Notes under the pieces: model-generated
Database searches by the model: none
What the model saw: the letters and a program-made list of their open reading frames with translations, nothing else
Told to the model about the DNA's origin: nothing
Program-made: the position numbers and the translations under genes
In this document: positions 10,161 through 19,719 of the stretch, in pieces
How positions within the stretch are numbered: the stretch's first letter is position 1
How the letters are laid out: the number at the start of each line of letters is the position of its first letter
Assembly: GCA_002049455.2 (NCBI GenBank)
Contig: KV919348.1
Location: 1 to 20,111, forward strand
DNA: 20,111 nucleotides
Source of the DNA: Porphyra umbilicalis
Lineage: Eukaryota; Rhodophyta; Bangiophyceae; Bangiales; Bangiaceae
Direction of reading: 5' to 3'

Positions 10161-10308
10161 TACACCAGGGTGCTGTGTCGGTATTGGCATGATGAAGGCG
10201 CAGTACAGGAGTGTTATGAAGAGTGTTCGCATGAAAAGACACGCGCGCGTCCTGTCGTCATGGTGACACCTGCCATGTTACTGAATAGTGTCCGGTCTTA
10301 TAATTCAA

Positions 10309-10343
10309 AGTGCCCTCCAGGCGCTAGCCGACCACCGGGCACT
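10309..10343 (+). repeat. Hairpin at the satellite unit boundary
   Basis: AGTGCCC (10309-10315) pairs with GGGCACT (10337-10343) across a 21-base loop that contains GCTAGC. The unit junction follows two bases later. The same hairpin ends every unit; in copy 8 the right arm is GGGCACC, which weakens one pair. Confidence 0.6.
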
Positions 10344-10345
10344 AG

Positions 10346-11718
10346 TCTACTCTCTTAAAGACGCTTGTAGGCTACTTTGTCCGTCCGCGACCACCCGGAT
10401 TGCTGATCGTTCAACAGTGTCAGTTTTCACACCCGATTCCAGCCACTGGGCCAGTGTTCACAGGCACTAGAGTAATTCATGACACGGCATGCACATGAAG
10501 TGTGCGGGTCGGTCGGAATTTCAGCCCCCATGACAGATTTATTTCGTCCAAAAGTAGTCTCAGCGGTGGTCGTCGTTGGTGGGTGGGGTGGGGGGCATGG
10601 GTCGGGTGGGGTGCCGTGATCGCGGCGGGGTCGGGTGGGTGCGCGTAGGGTGGGGGGGGTGTGGGGTGGGAAGGGTGTGGGGTGGGAGGGGTGTAGGGTG
10701 GGAGGGGTGTGGGGTGGGAGGGGTGTGGGGTCGGGGGTGTGTGGGGTGGGGGGTGCGTTGGGTGGGTGGTGTGTGGGGTGGGGGGGGTGTGGGGTGGAGG
10801 GGGTGTGGGGTGGGGGGTGTGGGGTGAGGTGGGTGGGGTGGGGGTGAGGTGGGGGGGGGTGGGGTGGGGGGGTGGTGGGGTGGGGTGGGGGGGTGGGGGT
10901 TGTGGGGGGCGTAGGAGGCGGCGCGGGGTGGGTTGGGGTGGTGTGCGTGTGCGTAGGGCGGGGTTGGTAGGGTGTGCAGTGTGTAAGAGGCGAGGCGAGG
11001 CGGGTTCGGATGGCGTGGATGTGGGTAGGGTCCGGTGGTTGGAGTGTATGGGGTGGGGCATGTGCGGTTGTTGTAGTGGGGTGAGCTGTGCTTGGACGTA
11101 CAGGTGGGCTGGGCTGGGATGAACCGGGAAGAGTATTGCTGATCCCCGAATTTTGTCCTGGTGGACAGAGACTGACTTGCGGACCGACTCTCTCCACCAA
11201 TCAGATGCGCCCCTGGGACTGACTTGGTGCTCCTGATTTCTTACATGTGCCCATGCAGCCTGGAAATCAACATCAGCTCCTCCTCTCATCTGCACTTCTG
11301 GCGAGGAGACAGTAGAAATTCTCAAGATCTCGCGTGGGCAGCTTGCTCAATGCCAAGAAAAGCGGATCAAGCGGCAACAAACAGTGAGTTCTGCTCGATG
11401 CAAGGTCCTGGCACAGAATGCGGGCTTTCTATTGGCTTCGATGCCTTCTTACTGTCGTTTTAAACCAATAGAGTGCTCTTATTCAGAGTCAGTCTCTGTC
11501 TCTGTCCCCAGGACAAAATTCGGAGATCAGCAATACACCAGGGTGCTGTGTCGGTATTGGCATGATGAAGGCGCAGTACAGGAGTGTTATGAAGAGTGTT
11601 CGCATGAAAAGACACGCGCGCGTCCTGTCGTCATGGTGACACCTGCCATGTTACTGAATAGTGTCCGGTCTTATAATTCAAAGTGCCCTCCAGGCGCTAG
11701 CCGACCACCGGGCACTAG
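10346..11718 (+). repeat. Satellite copy 2 (type B)
   Basis: 1373 bp. Type B: GGGTTCGG and the 3-bp longer CAGCTCCTCCTCTC allele in the MITE. It shares ACCACCCGG (one C fewer) with copy 3. Confidence 0.95.
11136..11533 (+). mobile_element. MITE-like element, copy 2
   Basis: 398 bp, TA on both sides. It carries the 3-bp longer CTCCTCCTCTC allele and one C fewer before CAGGACAAAATTC. Confidence 0.88.
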
Positions 11719-12216
11719 TCTACTCTCTTAAAGACGCTTGTAGGCTACTTTGTCCGTCCGCGACCACCCGGATTGCTGATCGTTCAACAGTGTCAGTTTT
11801 CACACCCGATTCCAGCCACTGGGCCAGTGTTCACAGGCACTAGAGTAATTCATGACACGGCATGCACATGAAGTGTGCGGGTCGGTCGGAATTTCAGCCC
11901 ACATGACAGATTTATTTCGTCCAAAAGTAGTCTCAGCGGTGGTCGTCGTTGGTGGGTGGGGTGGGGGGCATGGGTCGGGTGGGGTGCCGTGATCGCGGCG
12001 GGGTCGGGTGGGTGCGCGTAGGGTGGGGGGGTGTGGGGTGGGAAGGGTGTGGGGTGGGAGGGGTGTAGGGTGGGAGGGGTGTGGGGTGGGAGGGGTGTGG
12101 GGTCGGGGGTGTGTGGGGTGGGGGGTGCGTTGGGTGGGTGGTGTGTGGGGTGGGGGGGGTGTGGGGTGGAGGGGGTGGGGGTGGGGGGGGTGGGGGTGGG
12201 GGGGGGGGGGTGGGGT

Positions 12217-12257
<41 letters not shown>
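12217..12257 (+). repeat. Uninterrupted run of 41 G in satellite copy 3
   Basis: It sits within the G/T block of copy 3, where other copies keep T or A interruptions every few bases. It is either a true homopolymer expansion or a consensus/assembly artefact. Confidence 0.9.
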
Positions 12258-12258
<1 letters not shown>

Positions 12259-12508
12259 GGGGGGGGTGGGGGTTGTGGGGGGCGTAGGAGGCGGCGCGGG
12301 GTGGGTTGGGGTGGTGTGCGTGTGCGTAGGGCGGGGTTGGTAGGGTGTGCAGTGTGTAAGAGGCGAGGCGAGGCGGGTTCGGATGGCGTGGATGTGGGTA
12401 GGGTCCGGTGGTTGGAGTGTATGGGGTGGGGCATGTGCGGTTGTTGTAGTGGGGTGAGCTGTGCTTGGACGTACAGGTGGGCTGGGCTGGGATGAACCGG
12501 GAAGAGTA

Positions 12509-12908
12509 TTGCTGATCCCCGAATTTTGTCCTGGTGGACAGAGACTGACTTGCGGACCGACTCTCTCCACCAATCAGATGCGCCCCTGGGACTGACTTGG
12601 TGCTCCTGATTTCTTACATGTGCCCATGCAGCCTGGAAATCAACATCAGCTCCTCCTCTCATCTGCACTTCTGGCGAGGAGACAGTAGAAATTCTCAAGA
12701 TCTCGCGTGGGCAGCTTGCTCAATGCCAAGAAAAGCGGATCAAGCGGCAACAAACAGTGAGTTCTGCTCGATGCAAGGTCCTGGCACAGAATGCGGGCTT
12801 TCTATTGGCTTCGATGCCTTCTTACTGTCGTTTTAAACCAATAGAGTGCTCTTATTCAGAGTCAGTCTCTGTCTCTGTCCCCCCAGGACAAAATTCGGAG
12901 ATCAGCAA
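12509..12908 (+). mobile_element. MITE-like element, copy 3
   Basis: 400 bp, TA on both sides. Longer allele with one extra C (TCCCCCCAGG) near the right end. Confidence 0.88.
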
Positions 12909-13093
12909 TACACCAGGGTGCTGTGTCGGTATTGGCATGATGAAGGCGCAGTACAGGAGTGTTATGAAGAGTGTTCGCATGAAAAGACACGCGCGCGTCC
13001 TGTCGTCATGGTGACACCTGCCATGTTACTGAATAGTGTCCGGTCTTATAATTCAAAGTGCCCTCCAGGCGCTAGCCGACCACCGGGCACTAG

Positions 13094-14463
13094 TCTACTC
13101 TCTTAAAGACGCTTGTAGGCTACTTTGTCCGTCCGCGACCACCCCGGATTGCTGATCGTTCAACAGTGTCAGTTTTCACACCCGATTCCAGCCACTGGGC
13201 CAGTGTTCACAGGCACTAGAGTAATTCATGACACGGCATGCACATGAAGTGTGCGGGTCGGTCGGAATTTCAGCCCCCATGACAGATTTATTTCGTCCAA
13301 AAGTAGTCTCAGCGGTGGTCGTCGTTGGTGGGTGGGGTGGGGGGCATGGGTCGGGTGGGGTGCCGTGATCGCGGCGGGGTCGGGTGGGTGCGCGTAGGGT
13401 GGGGGGGTGTGGGGTGGGAAGGGTGTGGGGTGGGAGGGGTGTGGGTGGGAGGGGTGTGGGGTGGGAGGGGTGTGGGGTCGGGGGTGTGTGGGGTGGGGGG
13501 TGCGTTGGGTGGGTGGTGTGTGGGGTGGGGGGGTGTGGGGTGGAGGGGGTGTGGGGTGGGGGGGGTGTGGGGTGGGTGGGGTGTGGGGTGAGGTGGGGGG
13601 GGGTGGGGTGGGGGGGTGGGTGGGGGGTGGGGTGGGGGGGGTGGGGGTTGTGGGGGCGTAGGAGGCGGCGCGGGGTGGGTTGGGGTGGTGTGCGTGTGCG
13701 TAGGGCGGGGTTGGTAGGGTGTGCAGTGTGTAAGAGGCGAGGCGAGGCGGGTTTGGATGGCGTGGATGTGGGTAGGGTCCGGTGGTTGGAGTGTATGGGG
13801 TGGGGCATGTGCGGTTGTTGTAGTGGGGTGAGCTGTGCTTGGACGTACAGGTGGGCTGGGCTGGGATGAACCGGGAAGAGTATTGCTGATCCCCGAATTT
13901 TGTCCTGGTGGACAGAGACTGACTTGCGGACCGACTCTCTCCACCAATCAGATGCGCCCCTGGGACTGACTTGGTGCTCCTGATTTCTTACATGTGCCCA
14001 TGCAGCCTGGAAATCAACATCAGCTCCTCTCATCTGCACTTCTGGCGAGGAGACAGTAGAAATTCTCAAGATCTCGCGTGGGCAGCTTGCTCAATGCCAA
14101 GAAAAGCGGATCAAGCGGCAACAAACAGTGAGTTCTGCTCGATGCAAGGTCCTGGCACAGAATGCGGGCTTTCTATTGGCTTCGATGCCTTCTTACTGTC
14201 GTTTTAAACCAATAGAGTGCTCTTATTCAGAGTCAGTCTCTGTCTCTGTCCCCCAGGACAAAATTCGGAGATCAGCAATACACCAGGGTGCTGTGTCGGT
14301 ATTGGCATGATGAAGGCGCAGTACAGGAGTGTTATGAAGAGTGTTCGCATGAAAAGACACGCGCGCGTCCTGTCGTCATGGTGACACCTGCCATGTTACT
14401 GAATAGTGTCCGGTCTTATAATTCAAAGTGCCCTCCAGGCGCTAGCCGACCACCGGGCACTAG
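13094..14463 (+). repeat. Satellite copy 4 (type A)
   Basis: 1370 bp. Type A like copies 1 and 8 (GGGTTTGG), and the same short MITE allele as copy 1. One 16-bp minisatellite unit has lost a G (about 13441). Confidence 0.95.
13883..14278 (+). mobile_element. MITE-like element, copy 4
   Basis: 396 bp, TA on both sides. Same short allele as copy 1, linked to the type A satellite variant. Confidence 0.88.
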
Positions 14464-15839
14464 TCTACTCTCTTAAAGACGCTTGTAGGCTACTTTGTCC
14501 GTCCGCGACCACCCCGGATTGCTGATCGTTCAACAGTGTCAGTTTTCACACCCGATTCCAGCCACTGGGCCAGTGTTCACAGGCACTAGAGTAATTCATG
14601 ACACGGCATGCACATGAAGTGTGCGGGTCGGTCGGAATTTCAGCCCCATGACAGATTTATTTCGTCCAAAAGTAGTCTCAGCGGTGGTCGTCGTTGGTGG
14701 GTGGGGTGGGGGGCATGGGTCGGGTGGGGTGCCGTGATCGCGGCGGGGTCGGGTGGGTGCGCGTAGGGTGGGGGGGTGTGGGGTGGGAAGGGTGTGGGGT
14801 GGGAGGGGTGTAGGGTGGGAGGGGTGTGGGGTGGGAGGGGTGTGGGGTCGGGGGTGTGTGGGGTGGGGGTGCGTTGGGTGGGTGGTGTGTGGGGTGGGGG
14901 GGGTGTGGGGTGGAGGGGGTGTGGGGTGGGGGGGTGTGGGGTGAGGTGGGTGGGGTGTGGGGTGAGGTGGGGGGGGTGGGGTGGGGGGGGTGGGTGGGGG
15001 TGGGGTGGGGGGGTGGGGGTTGTGGGGGGCGTAGGAGGCGGCGCGGGGTGGGTTGGGGTGGTGTGCGTGTGCGTAGGGCGGGGTTGGTAGGGTGTGCAGT
15101 GTGTAAGAGGCGAGGCGAGGCGGGTTCGGATGGCGTGGATGTGGGTAGGGTCCGGTGGTTGGAGTGTATGGGGTGGGGCATGTGCGGTTGTTGTAGTGGG
15201 GTGAGCTGTGCTTGGACGTACAGGTGGGCTGGGCTGGGATGAACCGGGAAGAGTATTGCTGATCCCCGAATTTTGTCCTGGTGGACAGAGACTGACTTGC
15301 GGACCGACTCTCTCCACCAATCAGATGCGCCCCTGGGACTGACTTGGTGCTCCTGATTTCTTACATGTGCCCATGCAGCCTGGAAATCAACATCAGCTCC
15401 TCCTCTCATCTGCACTTCTGGCGAGGAGACAGTAGAAATTCTCAAGATCTCGCGTGGGCAGCTTGCTCAATGCCAAGAAAAGCGGATCAAGCGGCAACAA
15501 ACAGTGAGTTCTGCTCGATGCAAGGTCCTGGCACAGAATGCGGGCTTTCTATTGGCTTCGATGCCTTCTTACTGTCGTTTTAAACCAATAGAGTGCTCTT
15601 ATTCAGAGTCAGTCTCTGTCTCTGTCCCCCAGGACAAAATTCGGAGATCAGCAATACACCAGGGTGCTGTGTCGGTATTGGCATGATGAAGGCGCAGTAC
15701 AGGAGTGTTATGAAGAGTGTTCGCATGAAAAGACACGCGCGCGTCCTGTCGTCATGGTGACACCTGCCATGTTACTGAATAGTGTCCGGTCTTATAATTC
15801 AAAGTGCCCTCCAGGCGCTAGCCGACCACCGGGCACTAG
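14464..15839 (+). repeat. Satellite copy 5 (type B)
   Basis: 1376 bp. Type B. It shares CAGCCCCATGAC (one base fewer) with copy 6, suggesting 5 and 6 are a recent duplicate pair. Confidence 0.95.
15256..15654 (+). mobile_element. MITE-like element, copy 5
   Basis: 399 bp, TA on both sides, longer allele. Confidence 0.88.
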
Positions 15840-17214
15840 TCTACTCTCTTAAAGACGCTTGTAGGCTACTTTGTCCGTCCGCGACCACCCCGGATTGCTG
15901 ATCGTTCAACAGTGTCAGTTTTCACACCCGATTCCAGCCACTGGGCCAGTGTTCACAGGCACTAGAGTAATTCATGACACGGCATGCACATGAAGTGTGC
16001 GGGTCGGTCGGAATTTCAGCCCCATGACAGATTTATTTCGTCCAAAAGTAGTCTCAGCGGTGGTCGTCGTTGGTGGGTGGGGTGGGGGGCATGGGTCGGG
16101 TGGGGTGCCGTGATCGCGGCGGGGTCGGGTGGGTGCGCGTAGGGTGGGGGGGGTGTGGGGTGGGAAGGGTGTGGGGTGGGAGGGGTGTAGGGTGGGAGGG
16201 GTGTGGGGTGGGAGGGGTGTGGGGTCGGGGGTGTGTGGGGTGGGGGGTGCGTTGGGTGGGTGGTGTGTGGGGTGGGGGGGTGTGGGGTGGAGGGGGTGTG
16301 GGGTGGGGGGGTGTGGGGTGAGGTGGGTGGGGTGTGGGGTGAGGTGGGGGGGGTGGGGTGGGGGGGTGGGTGGGGGTGGGGTGGGGGGGTGGGGGTTGTG
16401 GGGGGCGTAGGAGGCGGCGCGGGGTGGGTTGGGGTGGTGTGCGTGTGCGTAGGGCGGGGTTGGTAGGGTGTGCAGTGTGTAAGAGGCGAGGCGAGGCGGG
16501 TTCGGATGGCGTGGATGTGGGTAGGGTCCGGTGGTTGGAGTGTATGGGGTGGGGCATGTGCGGTTGTTGTAGTGGGGTGAGCTGTGCTTGGACGTACAGG
16601 TGGGCTGGGCTGGGATGAACCGGGAAGAGTATTGCTGATCCCCGAATTTTGTCCTGGTGGACAGAGACTGACTTGCGGACCGACTCTCTCCACCAATCAG
16701 ATGCGCCCCTGGGACTGACTTGGTGCTCCTGATTTCTTACATGTGCCCATGCAGCCTGGAAATCAACATCAGCTCCTCCTCTCATCTGCACTTCTGGCGA
16801 GGAGACAGTAGAAATTCTCAAGATCTCGCGTGGGCAGCTTGCTCAATGCCAAGAAAAGCGGATCAAGCGGCAACAAACAGTGAGTTCTGCTCGATGCAAG
16901 GTCCTGGCACAGAATGCGGGCTTTCTATTGGCTTCGATGCCTTCTTACTGTCGTTTTAAACCAATAGAGTGCTCTTATTCAGAGTCAGTCTCTGTCTCTG
17001 TCCCCCAGGACAAAATTCGGAGATCAGCAATACACCAGGGTGCTGTGTCGGTATTGGCATGATGAAGGCGCAGTACAGGAGTGTTATGAAGAGTGTTCGC
17101 ATGAAAAGACACGCGCGCGTCCTGTCGTCATGGTGACACCTGCCAGTTACTGAATAGTGTCCGGTCTTATAATTCAAAGTGCCCTCCAGGCGCTAGCCGA
17201 CCACCGGGCACTAG
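15840..17214 (+). repeat. Satellite copy 6 (type B)
   Basis: 1375 bp. Type B. It has a private 2-bp deletion, TGCCAGTTAC at 17141, where all other copies read TGCCATGTTAC. Confidence 0.95.
16632..17030 (+). mobile_element. MITE-like element, copy 6
   Basis: 399 bp, TA on both sides, longer allele. Confidence 0.88.
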
Positions 17215-18572
17215 TCTACTCTCTTAAAGACGCTTGTAGGCTACTTTGTCCGTCCGCGACCACCCCGGATTGCTGATCGTTCAACAGTGTCAGTTTTCAC
17301 ACCCGATTCCAGCCACTGGGCCAGTGTTCACAGGCACTAGAGTAATTCATGACACGGCATGCACATGAAGTGTGCGGGTCGGTCGGAATTTCAGCCCACA
17401 TGACAGATTTATTTCGTCCAAAAGTAGTCTCAGCGGTGGTCGTCGTTGGTGGGTGGGGTGGGGGGCATGGGTCGGGTGGGGTGCCGTGATCGCGGCGGGG
17501 TCGGGTGGGTGCGCGTAGGGTGGGGGGGGTGTGGGGTGGGAAGGGTGTGGGGTGGGAGGGGTGTGGGGTGGGAGGGGTGTGGGGTGGGAGGGGTGTGGGG
17601 TCGGGGGTGTGTGGGGTGGGGGGTGCGTTGGGTGGGTGGTGTGTGGGGTGGGGGGGTGTGGGGTGGAGGGGGTGTGGGGTGGGGGGGTGTGGGGTGAGGT
17701 GGGGGGGGGTGGGGTGGGGGGGTGGGTGGGGGGTGGGGTGGGGGGGGTGGGGGTGTGGGGGGCGTAGGAGGCGGCGCGGGGTGGGTTGGGGTGGTGTGCG
17801 TGTGCGTAGGGCGGGGTTGGTAGGGTGTGCAGTGTGTAAGAGGCGAGGCGAGGCGGGTTCGGATGGCGTGGATGTGGGTAGGGTCCGGTGGTTGGAGTGT
17901 ATGGGGTGGGGCATGTGCGGTTGTTGTAGTGGGGTGAGCTGTGCTTGGACGTACAGGTGGGCTGGGCTGGGATGAACCGGGAAGAGTATTGCTGATCCCC
18001 GAATTTTGTCCTGGTGGACAGAGACTGACTTGCGGACCGACTCTCTCCACCAATCAGATGCGCCCCTGGGACTGACTTGGTGCTCCTGATTTCTTACATG
18101 TGCCCATGCAGCCTGGAAATCAACATCAGCTCCTCCTCTCATCTGCACTTCTGGCGAGGAGACAGTAGAAATTCTCAAGATCTCGCGTGGGCAGCTTGCT
18201 CAATGCCAAGAAAAGCGGATCAAGCGGCAACAAACAGTGAGTTCTGCTCGATGCAAGGTCCTGGCACAGAATGCGGGCTTTCTATTGGCTTCGATGCCTT
18301 CTTACTGTCGTTTTAAACCAATAGAGTGCTCTTATTCAGAGTCAGTCTCTGTCTCTGTCCCCCAGGACAAAATTCGGAGATCAGCAATACACCAGGGTGC
18401 TGTGTCGGTATTGGCATGATGAAGGCGCAGTACAGGAGTGTTATGAAGAGTGTTCGCATGAAAAGACACGCGCGCGTCCTGTCGTCATGGTGACACCTGC
18501 CATGTTACTGAATAGTGTCCGGTCTTATAATTCAAAGTGCCCTCCAGGCGCTAGCCGACCACCGGGCACTAG
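17215..18572 (+). repeat. Satellite copy 7 (type B)
   Basis: 1358 bp. Type B, with CCCACATGAC as in copy 3. This is the last copy carrying the MITE. Confidence 0.95.
17989..18387 (+). mobile_element. MITE-like element, copy 7
   Basis: 399 bp, TA on both sides, longer allele. It is the last occupied site; the next unit has the empty site at 19344-19345. Confidence 0.88.
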
Positions 18573-19529
18573 TCTACTCTCTTAAAGACGCTTGTAGGCT
18601 ACTTTGTCCGTCCGCGACCACCCCGGATTGCTGATCGTTCAACAGTGTCAGTTTTCACACCCGATTCCAGCCACTGGGCCAGTGTTCACAGGCACTAGAG
18701 TAATTCATGACACGGCATGCACATGAAGTGTGCGGGTCGGTCGGAATTTCAGCCCCCATGACAGATTTATTTCGTCCAAAAGTAGTCTCAGCGGTGGTCG
18801 TCGTTGGTGGGTGGGGTGGGGGGCATGGGTCGGGTGGGGTGCCGTGATCGCGGCCGGGTCGGGTGGGTGCGCGTAGGGTGGGGGGGTGTGGGGTGGGAAG
18901 GGTGTGGGGTGGGAGGGGTGTGGGGTGGGAGGGGTGTGGGGTGGGAGGGGTGTGGGGTCGGGGGTGTGTGGGGTGGGGGGTGCGTTGGGTGGGTGGTGTG
19001 TGGGGTGGGGGGGGTGTGGGGTGGAGGGGGTGTGGGGTGGGGGGGGTGTGGGGTGAGGTGGGGGGGGGTGGGGTGGGGGGGTGGGTGGGGGTGGGGTGGG
19101 GGGGTGGGGGGTGTGGGGGCGTAGGAGGCGGCGCGGGGTGGGTTGGGGTGGTGTGCGTGTGCGTAGGGCGGGGTTGGTAGGGTGTGCAGTGTGTAAGAGG
19201 CGAGGCGAGGCGGGTTTGGATGGCGTGGATGTGGGTAGGGTCCGGTGGTTGGAGTGTATGGGGTGGGGCATGTGCGGTTGTCGTAGTGGGGTGAGCTGTG
19301 CTTGGACGTACAGGTGGGCTGGGCTGGGATGAACCGGGAAGAGTACACCAGGGTGCTGTGTCGGTATTGGCATGATGAAGGCGCAGTACAGGAGTGTTAT
19401 GAAGAGTGTTCGCATGAAAAGACACGCGCGCGTCCTGTCGTCATGGTGACACCTGCCATGTTACTGAATAGTGTCCGGTCTTTTAATTCAACGTGCCCTC
19501 CAGGCGCTAGCCGACCACCGGGCACCAGT
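18573..19529 (+). repeat. Satellite copy 8 (type A, without the MITE, right edge)
   Basis: 957 bp. Type A (GGGTTTGG). It lacks the MITE exactly: GGGAAGAG-TA-CACCAGGG at 19336-19353 contains a single TA (19344-19345) where copies 1-7 have TA-MITE-TA. Private changes include CGGCCGGGTCGG, TTGTCGTAG, CTTTTAATTCAACG and GGGCACCAGT. Confidence 0.95.
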
Positions 19530-19583
19530 TTTATATTAAAGCACAGTCACAGCACGGTCACAGCATGCTGTAAGTTGCTGTAG
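19329..19583 (+). CDS. Small open frame across the empty site (doubtful gene)
   Basis: An 84-codon ATG frame begins MNREEYTRVLCRYWHDEGAV and is Cys/His-rich early on (CRYWH, ECYEECSH), ending in the right arm of the element. It exists whole only in copy 8. In copies 1-7 the MITE splits it after the TA of the TAC codon, so only the part from about VLCRYWHDEG onwards remains open. No known domain is recognised. It could be a relic of a protein encoded by the original unit, or chance. Confidence 0.2.
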   Translation: MNREEYTRVLCRYWHDEGAVQECYEECSHEKTRARPVVMVTPAMLLNSVRSFNSTCPPGASRPPGTSFILKHSHSTVTACCKLL

Positions 19584-19589
19584 AACTTG

Positions 19590-19620
19590 CTCGGATCTGA
19601 TCATTCTTTGGCGACGCGCC
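19590..19620 (-). repeat. Right terminal inverted repeat of the composite element
   Basis: Reverse complement of the left end with three mismatches. It is preceded by the inverted ACAGCA-rich stretch at 19566-19587, and by CACAG(T/C) repeats at 19541-19565. Confidence 0.75.
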
Positions 19621-19651
19621 ACATCCGGTTATATGCGCTCCAGTTATTTGT

Positions 19652-19665
19652 CACGTGCTATATAT
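19652..19665 (+). promoter_or_regulatory. CACGTG box plus TATATAT, putative core promoter
   Basis: CACGTG (19652-19657, the G-box/E-box palindrome) is followed after one base by TATATAT (19659-19665). An ATG lies 55 bp further on at 19720, which suits transcription starting near 19690. It lies about 30 bp outside the right terminal inverted repeat. Confidence 0.5.
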
Positions 19666-19719
19666 GACTGGGAGGGTCGCGATCGACGGGAACCAGCAAC
19701 AGATCTCGCGTCTTCTGAA

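Larger units (their letters stand above)
8988..10345 (+). repeat. Satellite copy 1 (type A, left edge)
   Basis: 1358 bp. Type A by GGGTTTGG at about 9631 and by the short CAGCTCCTCTCATC allele inside its MITE. Private changes include TGGGTTGGGT (about 9243) where others have TGGGTCGGGT, and GTGCGGGTAG where others have GTGCGCGTAG. Confidence 0.95.
11719..13093 (+). repeat. Satellite copy 3 (type B, with 41-G run)
   Basis: 1375 bp. Type B. It shares ACCACCCGG with copy 2 and CCCACATGAC with copy 7. Part of the G/T block is replaced by nearly pure G, including the run 12217-12257. Confidence 0.95.
8988..19529 (+). repeat. Tandem satellite array, eight head-to-tail copies
   Basis: The phase is taken from the unit start TCTACTCTCTTAAAGACG, the first sequence shared by the left edge and all internal joins. 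Units begin at 8988, 10346, 11719, 13094, 14464, 15840, 17215 and 18573, with lengths 1358, 1373, 1375, 1370, 1376, 1375, 1358 and 957 bp. Outside the G-rich block the copies are nearly identical. Most length variation lies in that block. Each full unit runs: non-repetitive 5' part of about 220 bp, G/T-rich block of about 400-500 bp, a TA-flanked MITE of about 400 bp, then a 3' part of about 185 bp ending in a small hairpin. Edge copies 1 and 8 carry the most private changes, as expected if unequal exchange homogenises the middle. Confidence 0.97.
8846..19620. mobile_element. Composite TIR-bounded element containing a satellite array
   Basis: The two ends carry matching inverted repeats: 8846-8876 and 19590-19620 agree at 28 of 31 bases, with the shared core GCGTCGCCAAAGAATGATC. 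Weaker similarity extends outwards to about 8842/19624. Inside, ACAGCA-rich subterminal stretches (8900-8920 and 19566-19587) are also inverted copies, offset by an insert of about 22 bp on the left. Everything between is the satellite array plus short unique arms (8921-8987 and 19530-19565). No transposase frame is visible, so any mobility would be non-autonomous. No convincing target-site duplication was found next to either end. The reading as one element rests on the inverted ends and is an inference. Confidence 0.65.

Noticed and set aside
8988..19529. CRISPR array or rDNA spacer as an explanation of the regular repeats
   Set aside because: Units are about 1.37 kb with no short direct repeats separated by unique spacers, and no rRNA sequence lies in or beside the array.
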